From the NCBI GenBank assembly GCA_030426905.1, contig JAUHXQ010000001.1, forward strand, positions 372,001 through 436,000: DNA of 64,000 nucleotides, in the 5' to 3' direction. Below are positions 52,986 through 61,468 of the stretch, piece by piece. The DNA comes from Alphaproteobacteria bacterium. GTDB taxonomy: Bacteria; Pseudomonadota; Alphaproteobacteria; Rickettsiales; JABSSG01. Numbering within the stretch: the first letter of the stretch is position 1; the number at the start of each line of letters is the position of its first letter. A model generated the notes under the pieces. It saw only the letters and a program-made list of their open reading frames with translations, ran no database searches and was not told the DNA's origin. The position numbers and the translations under genes were made by a program.

Positions 52986-53999
52986 ATGATGAGATTAGGA
53001 AATAGGAATCTATTTTCTCAAGGATTAGAGAAGTTATTATCTGCAGCTCAAGTTTATAAGAAAAGCCTTATAAATTATTTAAAGAAGCATGAGCATAAGC
53101 TTGCGAATTTAATAGAAACTAATTATCAATTGGGTTTATTCCACTTAAGAGCTAAAAATTTGAGCGATGCAGAGTTTAGATTCAAGCTAGTGGTATATTT
53201 TCAGCCTAAGCATTATCAAGCTATTTACCACCTTGCTAGATGTTTGTATGCTAAAAATAAAATTGAAAAAGCACGAGAAAAGCTACTAAATTGTTTGAAA
53301 ATAAACAATAATTTTCAAGAAGCAAAATATTTGTTGAGCGTGATAGATGATAAGAGTGATATTTCCCACATTCCTAATTCTATTATAGAAGAGTACTACG
53401 ATAATTTAGCAGAATATTATGATGAAGAGTTTAGTCATGCTAACGGCTACAGGCTTGCAGAGCATCTGGTTGATCTTCTTGCGCATTATATAAAAGATCG
53501 TAACAAGAGTTATAAAGTTTTGGATTTAGGCTGTGGTACAGGTCAATGTAGTGATTATTTAGTAGATAAGATAAAGATAACAGAGCTAATAGGCATAGAT
53601 TTATCACAAAATATGCTTGAAAAAGCAAAATATTTAAGTAAAAAAGATTCTTATATTTTTAATAAGCTAGTTAAGGTGGATTATTTAGATTATATAGAAA
53701 AAACTAAAAATAAGTATGATATAATAATATCTGGCCTTGCATTGCATTTTCATAAAAATTTACTGCATGTTTTTAAAGGAATTTCATCAATATTACTGCC
53801 TAGTGGTATTGTAGCATTTTCAATTGAAAAATCGCTATCTGAGAAGGATGCATCTTTAAATTATAGCTGTGAGAATTTCTGTTATAAAATTGAGTATATA
53901 AAAAAAACTATTAAGGATGCTGGTTTAAAATTAATTAGTTTTAAAGAGCATCAGATAAAAAATGATAGATTAGCTTTTGTTGTTATATGCAAAAAATAA
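52986..53999 (+). CDS. TPR-containing SAM-dependent methyltransferase
   Basis: 337 aa from ATG 52986 (a second ATG follows directly; a TTG lies two codons before). The N-terminal part (about residues 40-125) has TPR-like helix pairs, e.g. NYQLGLFHLRAKNLSDAEFR and AIYHLARCLYAKNKIEKARE. The C-terminal Rossmann methyltransferase domain has YKVLDLGCGTGQCSDYLVD (about 178-196, SAM motif I), then LIGIDLSQNMLEKAKYLSKK (about 203-222, acidic motif II) and YDIIISGLALHFHKN. Related to the UbiE/Methyltransf_11/25 group. Substrate unknown. Overlaps mlaA by 13 bases. Confidence 0.82.
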   Translation: MMRLGNRNLFSQGLEKLLSAAQVYKKSLINYLKKHEHKLANLIETNYQLGLFHLRAKNLSDAEFRFKLVVYFQPKHYQAIYHLARCLYAKNKIEKAREKLLNCLKINNNFQEAKYLLSVIDDKSDISHIPNSIIEEYYDNLAEYYDEEFSHANGYRLAEHLVDLLAHYIKDRNKSYKVLDLGCGTGQCSDYLVDKIKITELIGIDLSQNMLEKAKYLSKKDSYIFNKLVKVDYLDYIEKTKNKYDIIISGLALHFHKNLLHVFKGISSILLPSGIVAFSIEKSLSEKDASLNYSCENFCYKIEYIKKTIKDAGLKLISFKEHQIKNDRLAFVVICKK

Positions 54000-54745
54000 G
54001 CATTATATTTTTTATTACATATATTGTAATTAGTATTAATTTCACAATAGCTCGAACTGCTTTAGGTGAAGATGTTACTGGGAAATGCTATGACATTCAT
54101 GATCCTCATGAAAGTTTTAACAGGGCAGTTTTTAAGTTCAACGTTGTAGTATTTCGTACATTGGTCTATCCGCCAATGGTAGTGTATAATAATGCTACAC
54201 CTAAATGGGTACAAGCCAGAGTAAACGGAGCATTTGATAATTTAAGATTACCAAAAACCTTAGTAAATAATATATTGCAAAAAGATCGTACTAGTGCATC
54301 AAACACGATTGGTAGATTCTTAACTAACACTATATTTGGTTTAGGAGGTTTATTTGATGTGGCTAGTAAATTTGATATACCAAAAGAAACGCAAAGCTTT
54401 GAGGATACTTTGGCGCATTACGGGATGTCTTATGGATCTTACAGTGTATCACCGTTTTTTGGGCCTTCGACAACCAGAGGAACCGTAGGGATGGTAGTGG
54501 ATTTTTTTACGGATCCTGTACATTGGGCACTGTATGGTGTATTTAACCAGTTTTATGTTGTTCCTACATATGATATACTTGTAGGAGTAAACAAGGTAAG
54601 CAGATATCATGATGTAATCAAAGAGTATATCAGAACGTCTGTTGATTCTTATGCTACTATTAGAGGCACGTACATACAGCATTTATCGAGCAAAAATCCT
54701 CATTGTGCAAATGTACAAGCTGTAAATTATTCTTTAGATGAATGA
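53987..54745 (+). CDS. mlaA: MlaA (VacJ) outer-membrane phospholipid extractor
   Basis: 252 aa. DPHESFNRAVFKFNVVVFRT (about residues 37-56), RLPKTLVNNILQKD, TIGRFLTNTIFGLGGLFDVA (about 104-123) and THFGxx-like DTLAHYGMSYGSYSVSPFFG (about 137-156) are the hallmark motifs. MlaA forms a donut in the outer membrane that removes mislocalised phospholipid and passes it to MlaC. The N-terminal signal has no Cys at the expected lipobox, so it is not lipidated as in Escherichia coli. Overlaps the methyltransferase and, by ATGA, an upstream possible start of mlaC. Confidence 0.93.
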   Translation: MQKISIIFFITYIVISINFTIARTALGEDVTGKCYDIHDPHESFNRAVFKFNVVVFRTLVYPPMVVYNNATPKWVQARVNGAFDNLRLPKTLVNNILQKDRTSASNTIGRFLTNTIFGLGGLFDVASKFDIPKETQSFEDTLAHYGMSYGSYSVSPFFGPSTTRGTVGMVVDFFTDPVHWALYGVFNQFYVVPTYDILVGVNKVSRYHDVIKEYIRTSVDSYATIRGTYIQHLSSKNPHCANVQAVNYSLDE

Positions 54746-54753
54746 GAGGGATT

Positions 54754-55353
54754 ATGAAAAAATTTGTCTATATTTTTATTTTAGTTATTTCTTACACCAG
54801 CATCACAATTGCTGGGACAAAAGAAGTACAAGAATTTGCAGATGATGTAGCAAATAAAATTATCAGTATAGTAAAGAAGAACACTGATCAAAAAGTAAAG
54901 TCTCAACAATTGTACGAACTAATCAAATCTAATTTTGATGTGCAATGGATGTCTAGATTCACGCTAGCTCGCAATTATAAGAAATTGTCAGAAGAGCAGA
55001 GAAGATCATATATAGATCTATATTCTAGCTATCTTAATAATAGCTACTCTCCTATTTTGATGAAATACAGCGATGAGTCATATAAAATTAACAAAGTAAC
55101 AAAATCTGGCCCTAAGGATTATGATGTTGATATTACAATTGTTAGAAAAGATGCTTCTCCTTTAAAACTGAAATATCATATCAAAGAAGTTGCTCCTAAA
55201 TCTTATAAAGCAGTTGATATGGTAATAGAAGGTGTTAGTACAATACTAAACCAACGTTCTGAATTTGCTTCGATTATCCAGAATAAAGGTATAGACGGGT
55301 TATTGGGTGATCTACGAGAAGGTAAGATTAAATCAAAGCATAATGTGGACTAA
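54754..55353 (+). CDS. mlaC: MlaC periplasmic phospholipid shuttle
   Basis: 199 aa from ATG 54754, preferred over ATG 54742 because GAGAGGG at 54744-54750 then sits in place as ribosome-binding site. Signal peptide at residues 1-20 (MKKFVYIFILVISYTSITIA). The MlaC/Ttg2D domain has FDVQWMSRFTLARNYKKLSE (about 52-71), FIDLYSSYL-like RRSYIDLYSSYLNNSYSP, and DVDITIVRKDASPLKLKYHI. Carries phospholipid between MlaA and the MlaFED complex, whose genes are not in this window. Directly after mlaA. Confidence 0.9.
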   Translation: MKKFVYIFILVISYTSITIAGTKEVQEFADDVANKIISIVKKNTDQKVKSQQLYELIKSNFDVQWMSRFTLARNYKKLSEEQRRSYIDLYSSYLNNSYSPILMKYSDESYKINKVTKSGPKDYDVDITIVRKDASPLKLKYHIKEVAPKSYKAVDMVIEGVSTILNQRSEFASIIQNKGIDGLLGDLREGKIKSKHNVD

Positions 55354-55414
55354 AGTTTTTAAGTATAAATAACACTTATTGTTAAGCTTTTTTTAATAAT
55401 TTCTTTAGTATAGT

Positions 55415-55443
55415 TTGATTATTACATAAATTTGCTTTACTAT
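55415..55443 (+). promoter_or_regulatory. Putative sigma70 promoter of the PBP gene
   Basis: TTGATT at 55415-55420 and TACTAT at 55438-55443, spacer 17 bases; the start near 55450 gives a leader of about 57 bases. Confidence 0.4.
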
Positions 55444-55506
55444 ATAAGAGAATTCTAGTTTCAAATGTTACTAAAAGATAAATTAAAAGTTCTATTATAA
55501 TGCATT

Positions 55507-57360
55507 ATGTCTTTATTTGATTGGCGGAAAAAAATAGAAAAAACGAGAAAATTGTCTGTAGAGAAAAAAAGTAAATTTAAAATTGAGTTTACTCCTCTGA
55601 TTTTTCTTAAATGGGTCATTATTGCAGGGATATGGGTTGGTACCATATTTGCTGCTTATCTATTATATATATTTCATGATTTACCAAGTATTGATACTTT
55701 AGAGGAGTTAAAAAGATCCAGAAAAGTAACAATACTAGACAATCAAGATCGCGTTATTACTACTTATGGTGATATTTATGGACGGTATGTTTATTACTAT
55801 GAGATACCTAGAAATCTTAAGAATGCAGTGATCTCAATAGAGGATAGAAAATTTTTTGACCATTGGGGAGTTAATGTTTGGAGTATTGTTAGAGCTGCAA
55901 TAGCAAATTTACGAGCTGGTCGCACAGTTCAGGGAGGAAGTACTATAACGCAGCAGCTTTCCAAGGTTGTATTTTTAAGTCACAAACGTACATTAAAAAG
56001 AAAATTGCAAGAGGTCTTGCTTTCTGTAGAATTAGAGCAGCGTTATACAAAGCAACAGCTTCTTTCAATTTATCTTAATAGAATTTATTTGGGAGCTGGA
56101 TTATATGGTGTTGATGCTGCTGCTAAATATTACTTTGGTAAAAATGTTCAAGATCTTTCGATATATGAATCAGCAATTATTGCTGGGTTGATAAAAGCAC
56201 CATCTCGTTACTCACCTATAGCAAATCCTGAACTAGCTGGTAATAGAGCGTATCAAGTTCTTACTCGTATGTTAGAGGAAGGGTATATCAATAAGGCGCA
56301 ACTAGAGCATGCAACTCTTACTCCTGTGAGACTGAATACCGAAATGTTAGGTGCAAAAAATCGCAATCATTTCACGGAATGGGTTTATGAGCAGGTAGAG
56401 GACTATGTGTTAGAGGAAGACAAAGATATAGTAGTAAAAACAACGTATGATAAAAATATTGATAATATTGCTTTATCAACGTTACGTGAGCAAATTGATA
56501 AAATAGGGAAAGAGAGGAAGGTACAGGACGGTGCAGTCGTGATTGTTGATTTTGAAGGTAAAATTTTAAGTATGGTAGGAGGGAAAAATTTTAAGAAAAG
56601 CTCTTTTAACAGAGTAACGCAAGCATCGAGGCCTCCAGGTTCTGCATTTAAAACGCTTGTTTATACTGCTGCAATGGAAAAAGGATATAGCCCTTATGAT
56701 GAAATTGAAGACAAAGAGTTAGAATTTGCGAATGGGTGGTCACCTAAAAATTTTAATAAAAATCATTTAGGATATATAACGTTAGAAGAAGCTTTTGTAA
56801 AATCTATTAATACAGTTGCTGTTCAGCTTGCGGATCAAGTAGGGTTGGCAAATATTGTTAGAGTTTCAAAGGGATTAGGAATCAAGTCTTCCTTAAACTA
56901 TGATTTATCAATGGCGCTGGGTTCTTCTTCGGTAACGTTATTAGAGCTTGCAAGTGCCTATGGGACCATTGGTAATTACGGCTATTTAATAGAACCTTAT
57001 GGTATTATGTATATTAGAAATGCTGCTACTGGTGAGTTTATTTACATGAAATCTGCTACATATCCAAAAAAAGTGTTAAGCGATCGAACTGCAGAAATTA
57101 TGCAAGGCTTTTTAGCTGCGACTGTGCAATATGGGACAGCTCGAAATGCGCGCTCTCATTTTAATATCAGTGGTAAAACTGGTACATCTCAAGATTTTCG
57201 AGATGCTCTTTTTGTTGGTTATTCTGACCGAGTGATTATTGGAGTACGGCTGGGTAATGATGATTATTCACCGACAAAATTTGTTAGTGGTGGCACTTAT
57301 CCAACTATCTTGGCAAGGGACATATTGCGCAAAATTGAAAATCAATATTCTCCTAGATAG
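55507..57360 (+). CDS. Class A penicillin-binding protein (PBP1A-like)
   Basis: 617 aa bifunctional peptidoglycan synthase. A cytoplasmic tail and one membrane helix (about residues 37-58). Glycosyltransferase GT51 domain with EDRKFFDHWGVN (about 116-127, catalytic Glu), GGSTITQQLSK (about 143-153) and RYTKQQLLSIYLNRIYLGAG (about 178-197). Transpeptidase domain with PPGSAFK (SxxK, about 376-382), SINT (SxN, about 434) and KTGTS (about 556-560). Shorter than Escherichia coli PBP1A because inserted domains are missing. Both active sites look intact, so this organism should make at least a minimal murein. Confidence 0.94.
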   Translation: MSLFDWRKKIEKTRKLSVEKKSKFKIEFTPLIFLKWVIIAGIWVGTIFAAYLLYIFHDLPSIDTLEELKRSRKVTILDNQDRVITTYGDIYGRYVYYYEIPRNLKNAVISIEDRKFFDHWGVNVWSIVRAAIANLRAGRTVQGGSTITQQLSKVVFLSHKRTLKRKLQEVLLSVELEQRYTKQQLLSIYLNRIYLGAGLYGVDAAAKYYFGKNVQDLSIYESAIIAGLIKAPSRYSPIANPELAGNRAYQVLTRMLEEGYINKAQLEHATLTPVRLNTEMLGAKNRNHFTEWVYEQVEDYVLEEDKDIVVKTTYDKNIDNIALSTLREQIDKIGKERKVQDGAVVIVDFEGKILSMVGGKNFKKSSFNRVTQASRPPGSAFKTLVYTAAMEKGYSPYDEIEDKELEFANGWSPKNFNKNHLGYITLEEAFVKSINTVAVQLADQVGLANIVRVSKGLGIKSSLNYDLSMALGSSSVTLLELASAYGTIGNYGYLIEPYGIMYIRNAATGEFIYMKSATYPKKVLSDRTAEIMQGFLAATVQYGTARNARSHFNISGKTGTSQDFRDALFVGYSDRVIIGVRLGNDDYSPTKFVSGGTYPTILARDILRKIENQYSPR

Positions 57361-57518
57361 GGTATATTTATAGCCCCAGAAGGAAATTTTTAAAGTTATC
57401 GTAAATTAAGAAGAGTATTTGAAAGTTAAAAAATGCAGTTGTATACAATAAATTTTTGCTTGACTAATAATAGCATAAATAGTAACTTACGTATCCTAAA
57501 CAAAATTATATATAAATT

Positions 57519-57719
57519 ATGGGTAAGGCAAAAACAGCTAGTAAAAACAATCCTCTAGGTAGAGAGAAGGCTAAATCATTTACCTATAACGGGAAAGCAA
57601 TAAAACCAGTTAGATATATATCTTTAGAGAGAAATTTTATTGCTGCTCAATATGATGATGGAGAGCTAGCTTTGGATGCTCAGAAGAATCCTGTGCCTTG
57701 GTCTAAAATTAGGAATTAA
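57519..57719 (+). CDS. Small conserved-looking hypothetical protein
   Basis: 66 aa, basic, soluble. Reads MGKAKTASKNNPLGREKAKS, then RYISLERNFIAAQYDDGELA and VPWSKIRN. It lies 24 bases before rpmI on the same strand, so it is probably expressed with the ribosomal proteins. No family recognised. The compact size, position and lack of low complexity argue that it is real. Confidence 0.6.
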   Translation: MGKAKTASKNNPLGREKAKSFTYNGKAIKPVRYISLERNFIAAQYDDGELALDAQKNPVPWSKIRN

Positions 57720-57743
57720 TATTTTATTTAAAAAATTATTGTC

Positions 57744-57941
57744 ATGACAAAATTAAAAACAAAATCTGGTGCAAAAAAAAGATTTAGCTTTACTGCAAGT
57801 GGGAAGATAAAATGTAATCAGGCAGGCAAACGTCATGGCATGGTTAAGAGAAGCAAAAGGCAAATTAGAGAACATAGAGGTAGTACCACTCTTTGTAAGC
57901 CAGATGCTACTATTGTAAAACAATTCTTACCTTATCATTAA
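57744..57941 (+). CDS. rpmI: Ribosomal protein L35
   Basis: 65 aa, the standard bL35 length. Opens [20 protein letters not shown] and contains [20 protein letters not shown]. Part of the 50S subunit. Followed by rplT after 38 bases; infC, the usual upstream partner, is not here. Confidence 0.97.
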   Translation: MTKLKTKSGAKKRFSFTASGKIKCNQAGKRHGMVKRSKRQIREHRGSTTLCKPDATIVKQFLPYH

Positions 57942-57979
57942 TTACATATTAGATAGCGGTTAATTAGGGAGATTAATAA

Positions 57980-58357
57980 ATGGCACGAGTTAAAGCAGGA
58001 ACAACTACTAGAAAAAGACATAAGAAAATTCTAAAACTTGCTAAAGGGTTTAGAGGACGTGCTAAAAATTGTTTTCGTGTAGCGGTACAAAAAGTTGAAA
58101 AAGCATTGCAATATGCATATCGTGATAGAAAGGCACGTAAACGTAACTTTAGAGCTTTATGGGTGCAGAGAATAAATGCTGCTGTACGCATGAATAATAT
58201 GACTTATTCTAGATTTATCGATGGCTTAAATAAAGCTAACATTACTGTTGATCGTAAAATTTTATCAGATATCGCAGTGCATAATCCTAAGAGTTTTCAA
58301 AATATAGTAGAAAAAGTTCAAGATTCACTAAAAAATTCCTATAAAAAATCAGCATAA
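57980..58357 (+). CDS. rplT: Ribosomal protein L20
   Basis: 125 aa, normal bL20 length. [40 protein letters not shown] and [20 protein letters not shown] are characteristic. Binds 23S rRNA early in 50S assembly. AGGGAG at 57967-57972 precedes the ATG. Followed by pheS. Confidence 0.97.
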   Translation: MARVKAGTTTRKRHKKILKLAKGFRGRAKNCFRVAVQKVEKALQYAYRDRKARKRNFRALWVQRINAAVRMNNMTYSRFIDGLNKANITVDRKILSDIAVHNPKSFQNIVEKVQDSLKNSYKKSA

Positions 58358-58401
58358 TTACTTAATATAGTTCATTATGTAATTAATACTTATCTGCTCT
58401 T

Positions 58402-59430
58402 ATGCAAGAACTACAATCTCAGCTAAAAATCATCATCGAAAAATTAAAAGATATAAATAAACTCGATGAGGTAGAAGAGGTTCGCATAAAGTATTTAGGG
58501 AAAAAAGGTCTTGTCACTCAGGAGATGCAAAAACTTGGAGCTTTACCTCCAGAGCAGAGGAAAAAGCTAGGACAAGAGCTTAATATACTCAAGAATCAGT
58601 TAGTAGAAGAGATAAAATTCAAGCAAATACAGATACAAGAGGCTGAGATTAATAAGAAATTAATGTCAGACACAATTGATATTACTTTGCCAGTGCGAGA
58701 AAAAGAATATGGCACAATACATCCTATTTCATTTGCTACTAGAGAAATAATAGAAATTTTTCTCAATCTTGGTTTTGAGTGTGAAAAAGGTCCTGAGGTT
58801 GAAGATGATTATCATAATTTTAGTGCACTAAATATTCCTGAGAATCATCCAGCTCGTGATATGCATGACACTTTTTATATGAAATATAGTCCTAATGCAG
58901 CAAAACGTTTACTTCGTACACATACTTCAAATGTACAAATAAGAAAGATGACAGCTGGATCTTCAAAACCTCCTTTCCGATTTATTTCTACTGGGAGAGT
59001 TTATCGTTGTGATTCAGATATGACTCATTCACCAATGTTTCATCAATTGGAAGGAGTGTGCATAGATAAAGATATAGATATGGGGCATTTGAAAGGTTGT
59101 TTACATGAATTTATCAGTAAATTTTTTAGAGATAAGAAAATTGAAGTTAGATTCAGGCCAAGCTACTTTCCTTTTACTGAACCCTCGGCCGAAGTGGATA
59201 TATCGATAAATGGTTCTAAATGGCTTGAGGTTTTAGGATGTGGGATGGTTCATCCAAATGTACTGAAGAATTTGAAAATAGACTCTAACAAATATAGAGG
59301 CTTTGCCTTTGGTATTGGTATTGAGAGACTAGCAATGCTTAAATATTCTATTAGAGATCTTAGAACTTTTTTTGAAGGTGATGTGCGTTGGTCAAAAAAA
59401 TATGGCCGCAGTTTTTATTGTAGTAGATAA
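58402..59430 (+). CDS. pheS: Phenylalanyl-tRNA synthetase alpha subunit
   Basis: 342 aa class II synthetase subunit. An N-terminal coiled coil (residues 1-85) is followed by the catalytic core: HPISFATREIIEIFLNLGFE, motif 2 FISTGRVYRCDSDMTHSPMF (about 194-213) with HQLEGVCID, EPSAEVDIS, and motif 3 GFAFGIGIERLAMLKY (about 301-316). Charges tRNA-Phe as an alpha2-beta2 tetramer. The beta-subunit gene pheT usually follows directly but is absent here; the next sequence is a hairpin and an unrelated minus-strand gene. Confidence 0.97.
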   Translation: MQELQSQLKIIIEKLKDINKLDEVEEVRIKYLGKKGLVTQEMQKLGALPPEQRKKLGQELNILKNQLVEEIKFKQIQIQEAEINKKLMSDTIDITLPVREKEYGTIHPISFATREIIEIFLNLGFECEKGPEVEDDYHNFSALNIPENHPARDMHDTFYMKYSPNAAKRLLRTHTSNVQIRKMTAGSSKPPFRFISTGRVYRCDSDMTHSPMFHQLEGVCIDKDIDMGHLKGCLHEFISKFFRDKKIEVRFRPSYFPFTEPSAEVDISINGSKWLEVLGCGMVHPNVLKNLKIDSNKYRGFAFGIGIERLAMLKYSIRDLRTFFEGDVRWSKKYGRSFYCSR

Positions 59431-59443
59431 TAGAAGAGAGTTA

Positions 59444-59488
59444 TTGAGGACTTTATATTAGCAATAGTGCCAATATAAAAATCCTCAA
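59444..59488. other. Long two-part hairpin after pheS
   Basis: TTGAGGA-C-TTTATATT (59444-59459) pairs with AATATAAA-AA-TCCTCAA (59472-59488): seven plus eight base pairs around a small internal bulge and a 12-base loop. Followed by A-rich rather than T-rich sequence, so it may end pheS transcripts by stabilising the 3' end rather than as a classical terminator. Confidence 0.6.
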
Positions 59489-59598
59489 AAAATAATAAAT
59501 AATAAAATTGATCTATAGGATTCTTTCCTAGTCTTCATTGTATTATCAGGTGCGCTAGCACCCGATTCAATCTGTTAGATCAAGTATCGTCTTTACTT

Positions 59599-60171
59599 TT
59601 AAAGTTCGATAGGTCCTCCACCAGGTCCGGAGTCCTGTGGTTCTCCAGCTAAGCAAAGATCAAGCTCATTTTGAATTTGAGTAACATTATTCTTGCATGA
59701 GTTTAACTCTAATTCAAATTGCTTATTTTCATTCTGACAAACAGTTAAATCCGCTTCAAATTCCTTGTTTTCATTTTCACAGTTAGTTAATCCTAAGTTG
59801 GCGCTTTTTAGATCTGCTTTACAGATAGAAAGCTCATTATTAAGCTGTACAACATTAGTGGAGCAAGAGTTACCACCGCTATCTAGCGCTGCATTACACT
59901 CACTTAAACTTGCTTCACAGTTAGAGTTCAAATTTGTAGCATCTTGTAAACTGTTTTCGCACTTAGTTTTTTCTGCTAAAACTATAGCATGTTTTGACGC
60001 ATATTCTGCGAATTGGGAAGCCATAGAAGAAACTTGTGCGTTAGAATTTTCACTTGTGGACATTGTATTGTTACAATTGCAGGCCAGGTGAATTGTTGGA
60101 GCTTGTGGCACTTGCACTTGTTGTGCGCAATCATGTTGATGATTGTGAGTCGGATTATGATAATTTCCCAT
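59599..60171 (-). CDS. Coiled-coil protein with a cysteine every 14 residues
   Basis: 190 aa from ATG 60171 (AGG eight bases upstream; an in-frame ATG eight codons earlier is less likely). The N-terminus is rich in His and Asn (MGNYHNPTHNHQHDC) with a CNC at 31-33. From residue 71 to 173 it is a probable coiled coil with Cys at 71, 85, 92, 103, 117, 131, 145, 159 and 173. Apart from the 85-92-103 step (7 and 11), the spacing is exactly 14, or two heptads, so all could fall on one helix face. Gly/Pro-rich tail (GPGGGPIEL). No signal peptide. No family recognised. Disulfide or metal links between parallel helices are plausible. Confidence 0.65.
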   Translation of the reverse strand: MGNYHNPTHNHQHDCAQQVQVPQAPTIHLACNCNNTMSTSENSNAQVSSMASQFAEYASKHAIVLAEKTKCENSLQDATNLNSNCEASLSECNAALDSGGNSCSTNVVQLNNELSICKADLKSANLGLTNCENENKEFEADLTVCQNENKQFELELNSCKNNVTQIQNELDLCLAGEPQDSGPGGGPIEL

Positions 60172-60268
60172 AATATACCTATTTTTAATTAACATTAGTT
60201 AATAATCTCACGAAATAATTAACAAAAAATTAATGTGCAAAATATTATATCAAATAAATTCATTATAA

Positions 60269-61183
60269 TTATACTTCGGCAGTTAGTTTAGAATCTTCTT
60301 GGCTGTTTTTATTTTTAATTCGATAATTATTATCATTGTCTGCTTTTTGTGTATGCAATTCCTTGCTGCTTAATTTCAAATGTTTATAAACTGCATTGTC
60401 TTTTTGTTTCTTTCCAAATAATAAAAGATCTGCTTCTTTTTTGGTTACTGTTTGATTAAATATTCTTGCTTCTAGGTTACGTACTCTCATATAAGGTTTA
60501 TTTAGGCATACCATAAAAAAACCAATACTTGCAAAGAGAGCTCCTATAATTGACATGTAAAGCTCTCCCATTGTCATGATAGTTGCTATTATAGTTATTG
60601 CCATTATAGATATGGTAAATAATATTACTGCACATTTTCTAAAAATATTACAGCTAGAAAAGGCTAATTTTATAACTTGAAAGTAGCTTTTTGGTGATTT
60701 ACCACCAAATTTTGTAATAAGCTTTATTAATTCCTGATTTTTTTGCTTTTTTGCTATAGATAAAATAGTTACTGAAGCATCGTTGAGAAAATTAGGATTT
60801 GCACCGTTTTGTAGTAAATATTTAATAACTTCAGTATTTTCTTTGTAAGTAGCAAGATGCAAAGGAGTATTACCATAGCGATCTTTAGCATTAATATCAG
60901 AATTAATCTCTACTAAATATTTCACTATATCCATGTTTTTATTTTGTACTGCAAAATGTAAAGCTATACAGTTATGGCAGTCTCGGATATTAGGGTCATA
61001 TTTATAGTTTTTACATATATTCATTATATCGGTATTACCTTTTAGTGCTATAAGATGCAGAATAGTTCTTTTGTTATTATTTTGTCTGTTAACATTAATA
61101 TCCTTATCTAGAATTAGCTTAATTGCATCTATATCTTCTGCCATTATAGCGTTATAGAAATTTAATCTTTTGTTATTTCTCAT
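60269..61183 (-). CDS. Ankyrin-repeat membrane protein
   Basis: 304 aa. Residues 1-165 hold about five ankyrin repeats: LNFYNAIMAEDIDAIKLILD, TILHLIALKGNTDIMNICKN, IALHFAVQNKNMDIVKYLVE, TPLHLATYKENTEVIKYLLQ (about 105-124) and TILSIAKKQKNQELIKLI. Two hydrophobic helices follow at about 184-205 and 207-228 (AVILFTISIMAITIIATIMT; MSIIGALFASIGFFMVC), then a Lys/Asn/Asp-rich tail (HTQKADNDNNYRIKNKNSQE). Ankyrin repeats mediate protein binding and are common in host-interacting proteins of Rickettsiales. With the membrane pair it could be exposed on a bacterial or host membrane; which is unknown. Confidence 0.75.
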   Translation of the reverse strand: MRNNKRLNFYNAIMAEDIDAIKLILDKDINVNRQNNNKRTILHLIALKGNTDIMNICKNYKYDPNIRDCHNCIALHFAVQNKNMDIVKYLVEINSDINAKDRYGNTPLHLATYKENTEVIKYLLQNGANPNFLNDASVTILSIAKKQKNQELIKLITKFGGKSPKSYFQVIKLAFSSCNIFRKCAVILFTISIMAITIIATIMTMGELYMSIIGALFASIGFFMVCLNKPYMRVRNLEARIFNQTVTKKEADLLLFGKKQKDNAVYKHLKLSSKELHTQKADNDNNYRIKNKNSQEDSKLTAEV

Positions 61184-61358
61184 ATTCTAGACTATGGTTT
61201 TTATTTTTTTCTTAAAAGTCTAAAAATTATATATGGCAAAAGTTAATAAAAGGTTAATTGTCTTCTTATGGCAATAGCTTTTTTACTAGAAAAATTAAGG
61301 ATTCTAAAGGAATTAATTAATCTAATTAAGAAAATTTAATTTTTTTTGCAAAAAGTAG

Positions 61359-61387
61359 TTGACATAGCTTAAGCGTTTTGTTATAAC
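61359..61387 (+). promoter_or_regulatory. Near-consensus sigma70 promoter of a candidate small RNA
   Basis: A perfect TTGACA at 61359-61364 and TATAAC at 61382-61387 with a 17-base spacer. No protein gene lies downstream on this strand; a strong hairpin follows 30 bases later. Confidence 0.65.
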
Positions 61388-61393
61388 ATAAGC

Positions 61394-61463
61394 ATAAATG
61401 CAGCATAACCCTCTCCAAAATGTCTTGTAGGCTGGCCCCCCAATCTACAAGACATTTATTTTA
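61394..61463 (+). ncRNA. Candidate small RNA with terminator hairpin and C-rich loop
   Basis: Predicted transcript of about 70 bases from the promoter at 61359. It has a short leader with CCCTCTCC, then a perfect 13-bp stem (61418-61430 with 61445-61457) closing on TTTATTTT. The 14-base loop contains a run of six C. C-rich single-stranded segments resembling anti-ribosome-binding-site sequence are seen in some alphaproteobacterial small RNAs. The transcript is antisense to nothing and convergent with the symporter gene, whose 3' end is six bases away. Alternatively the hairpin only terminates the symporter transcript. Confidence 0.5.
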
Positions 61464-61468
61464 GATCT

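Noticed and set aside
59560-59580. GGTGCGCTAGCACC palindrome as a terminator
   Set aside because: Only a five-base stem with no T tract on either side.
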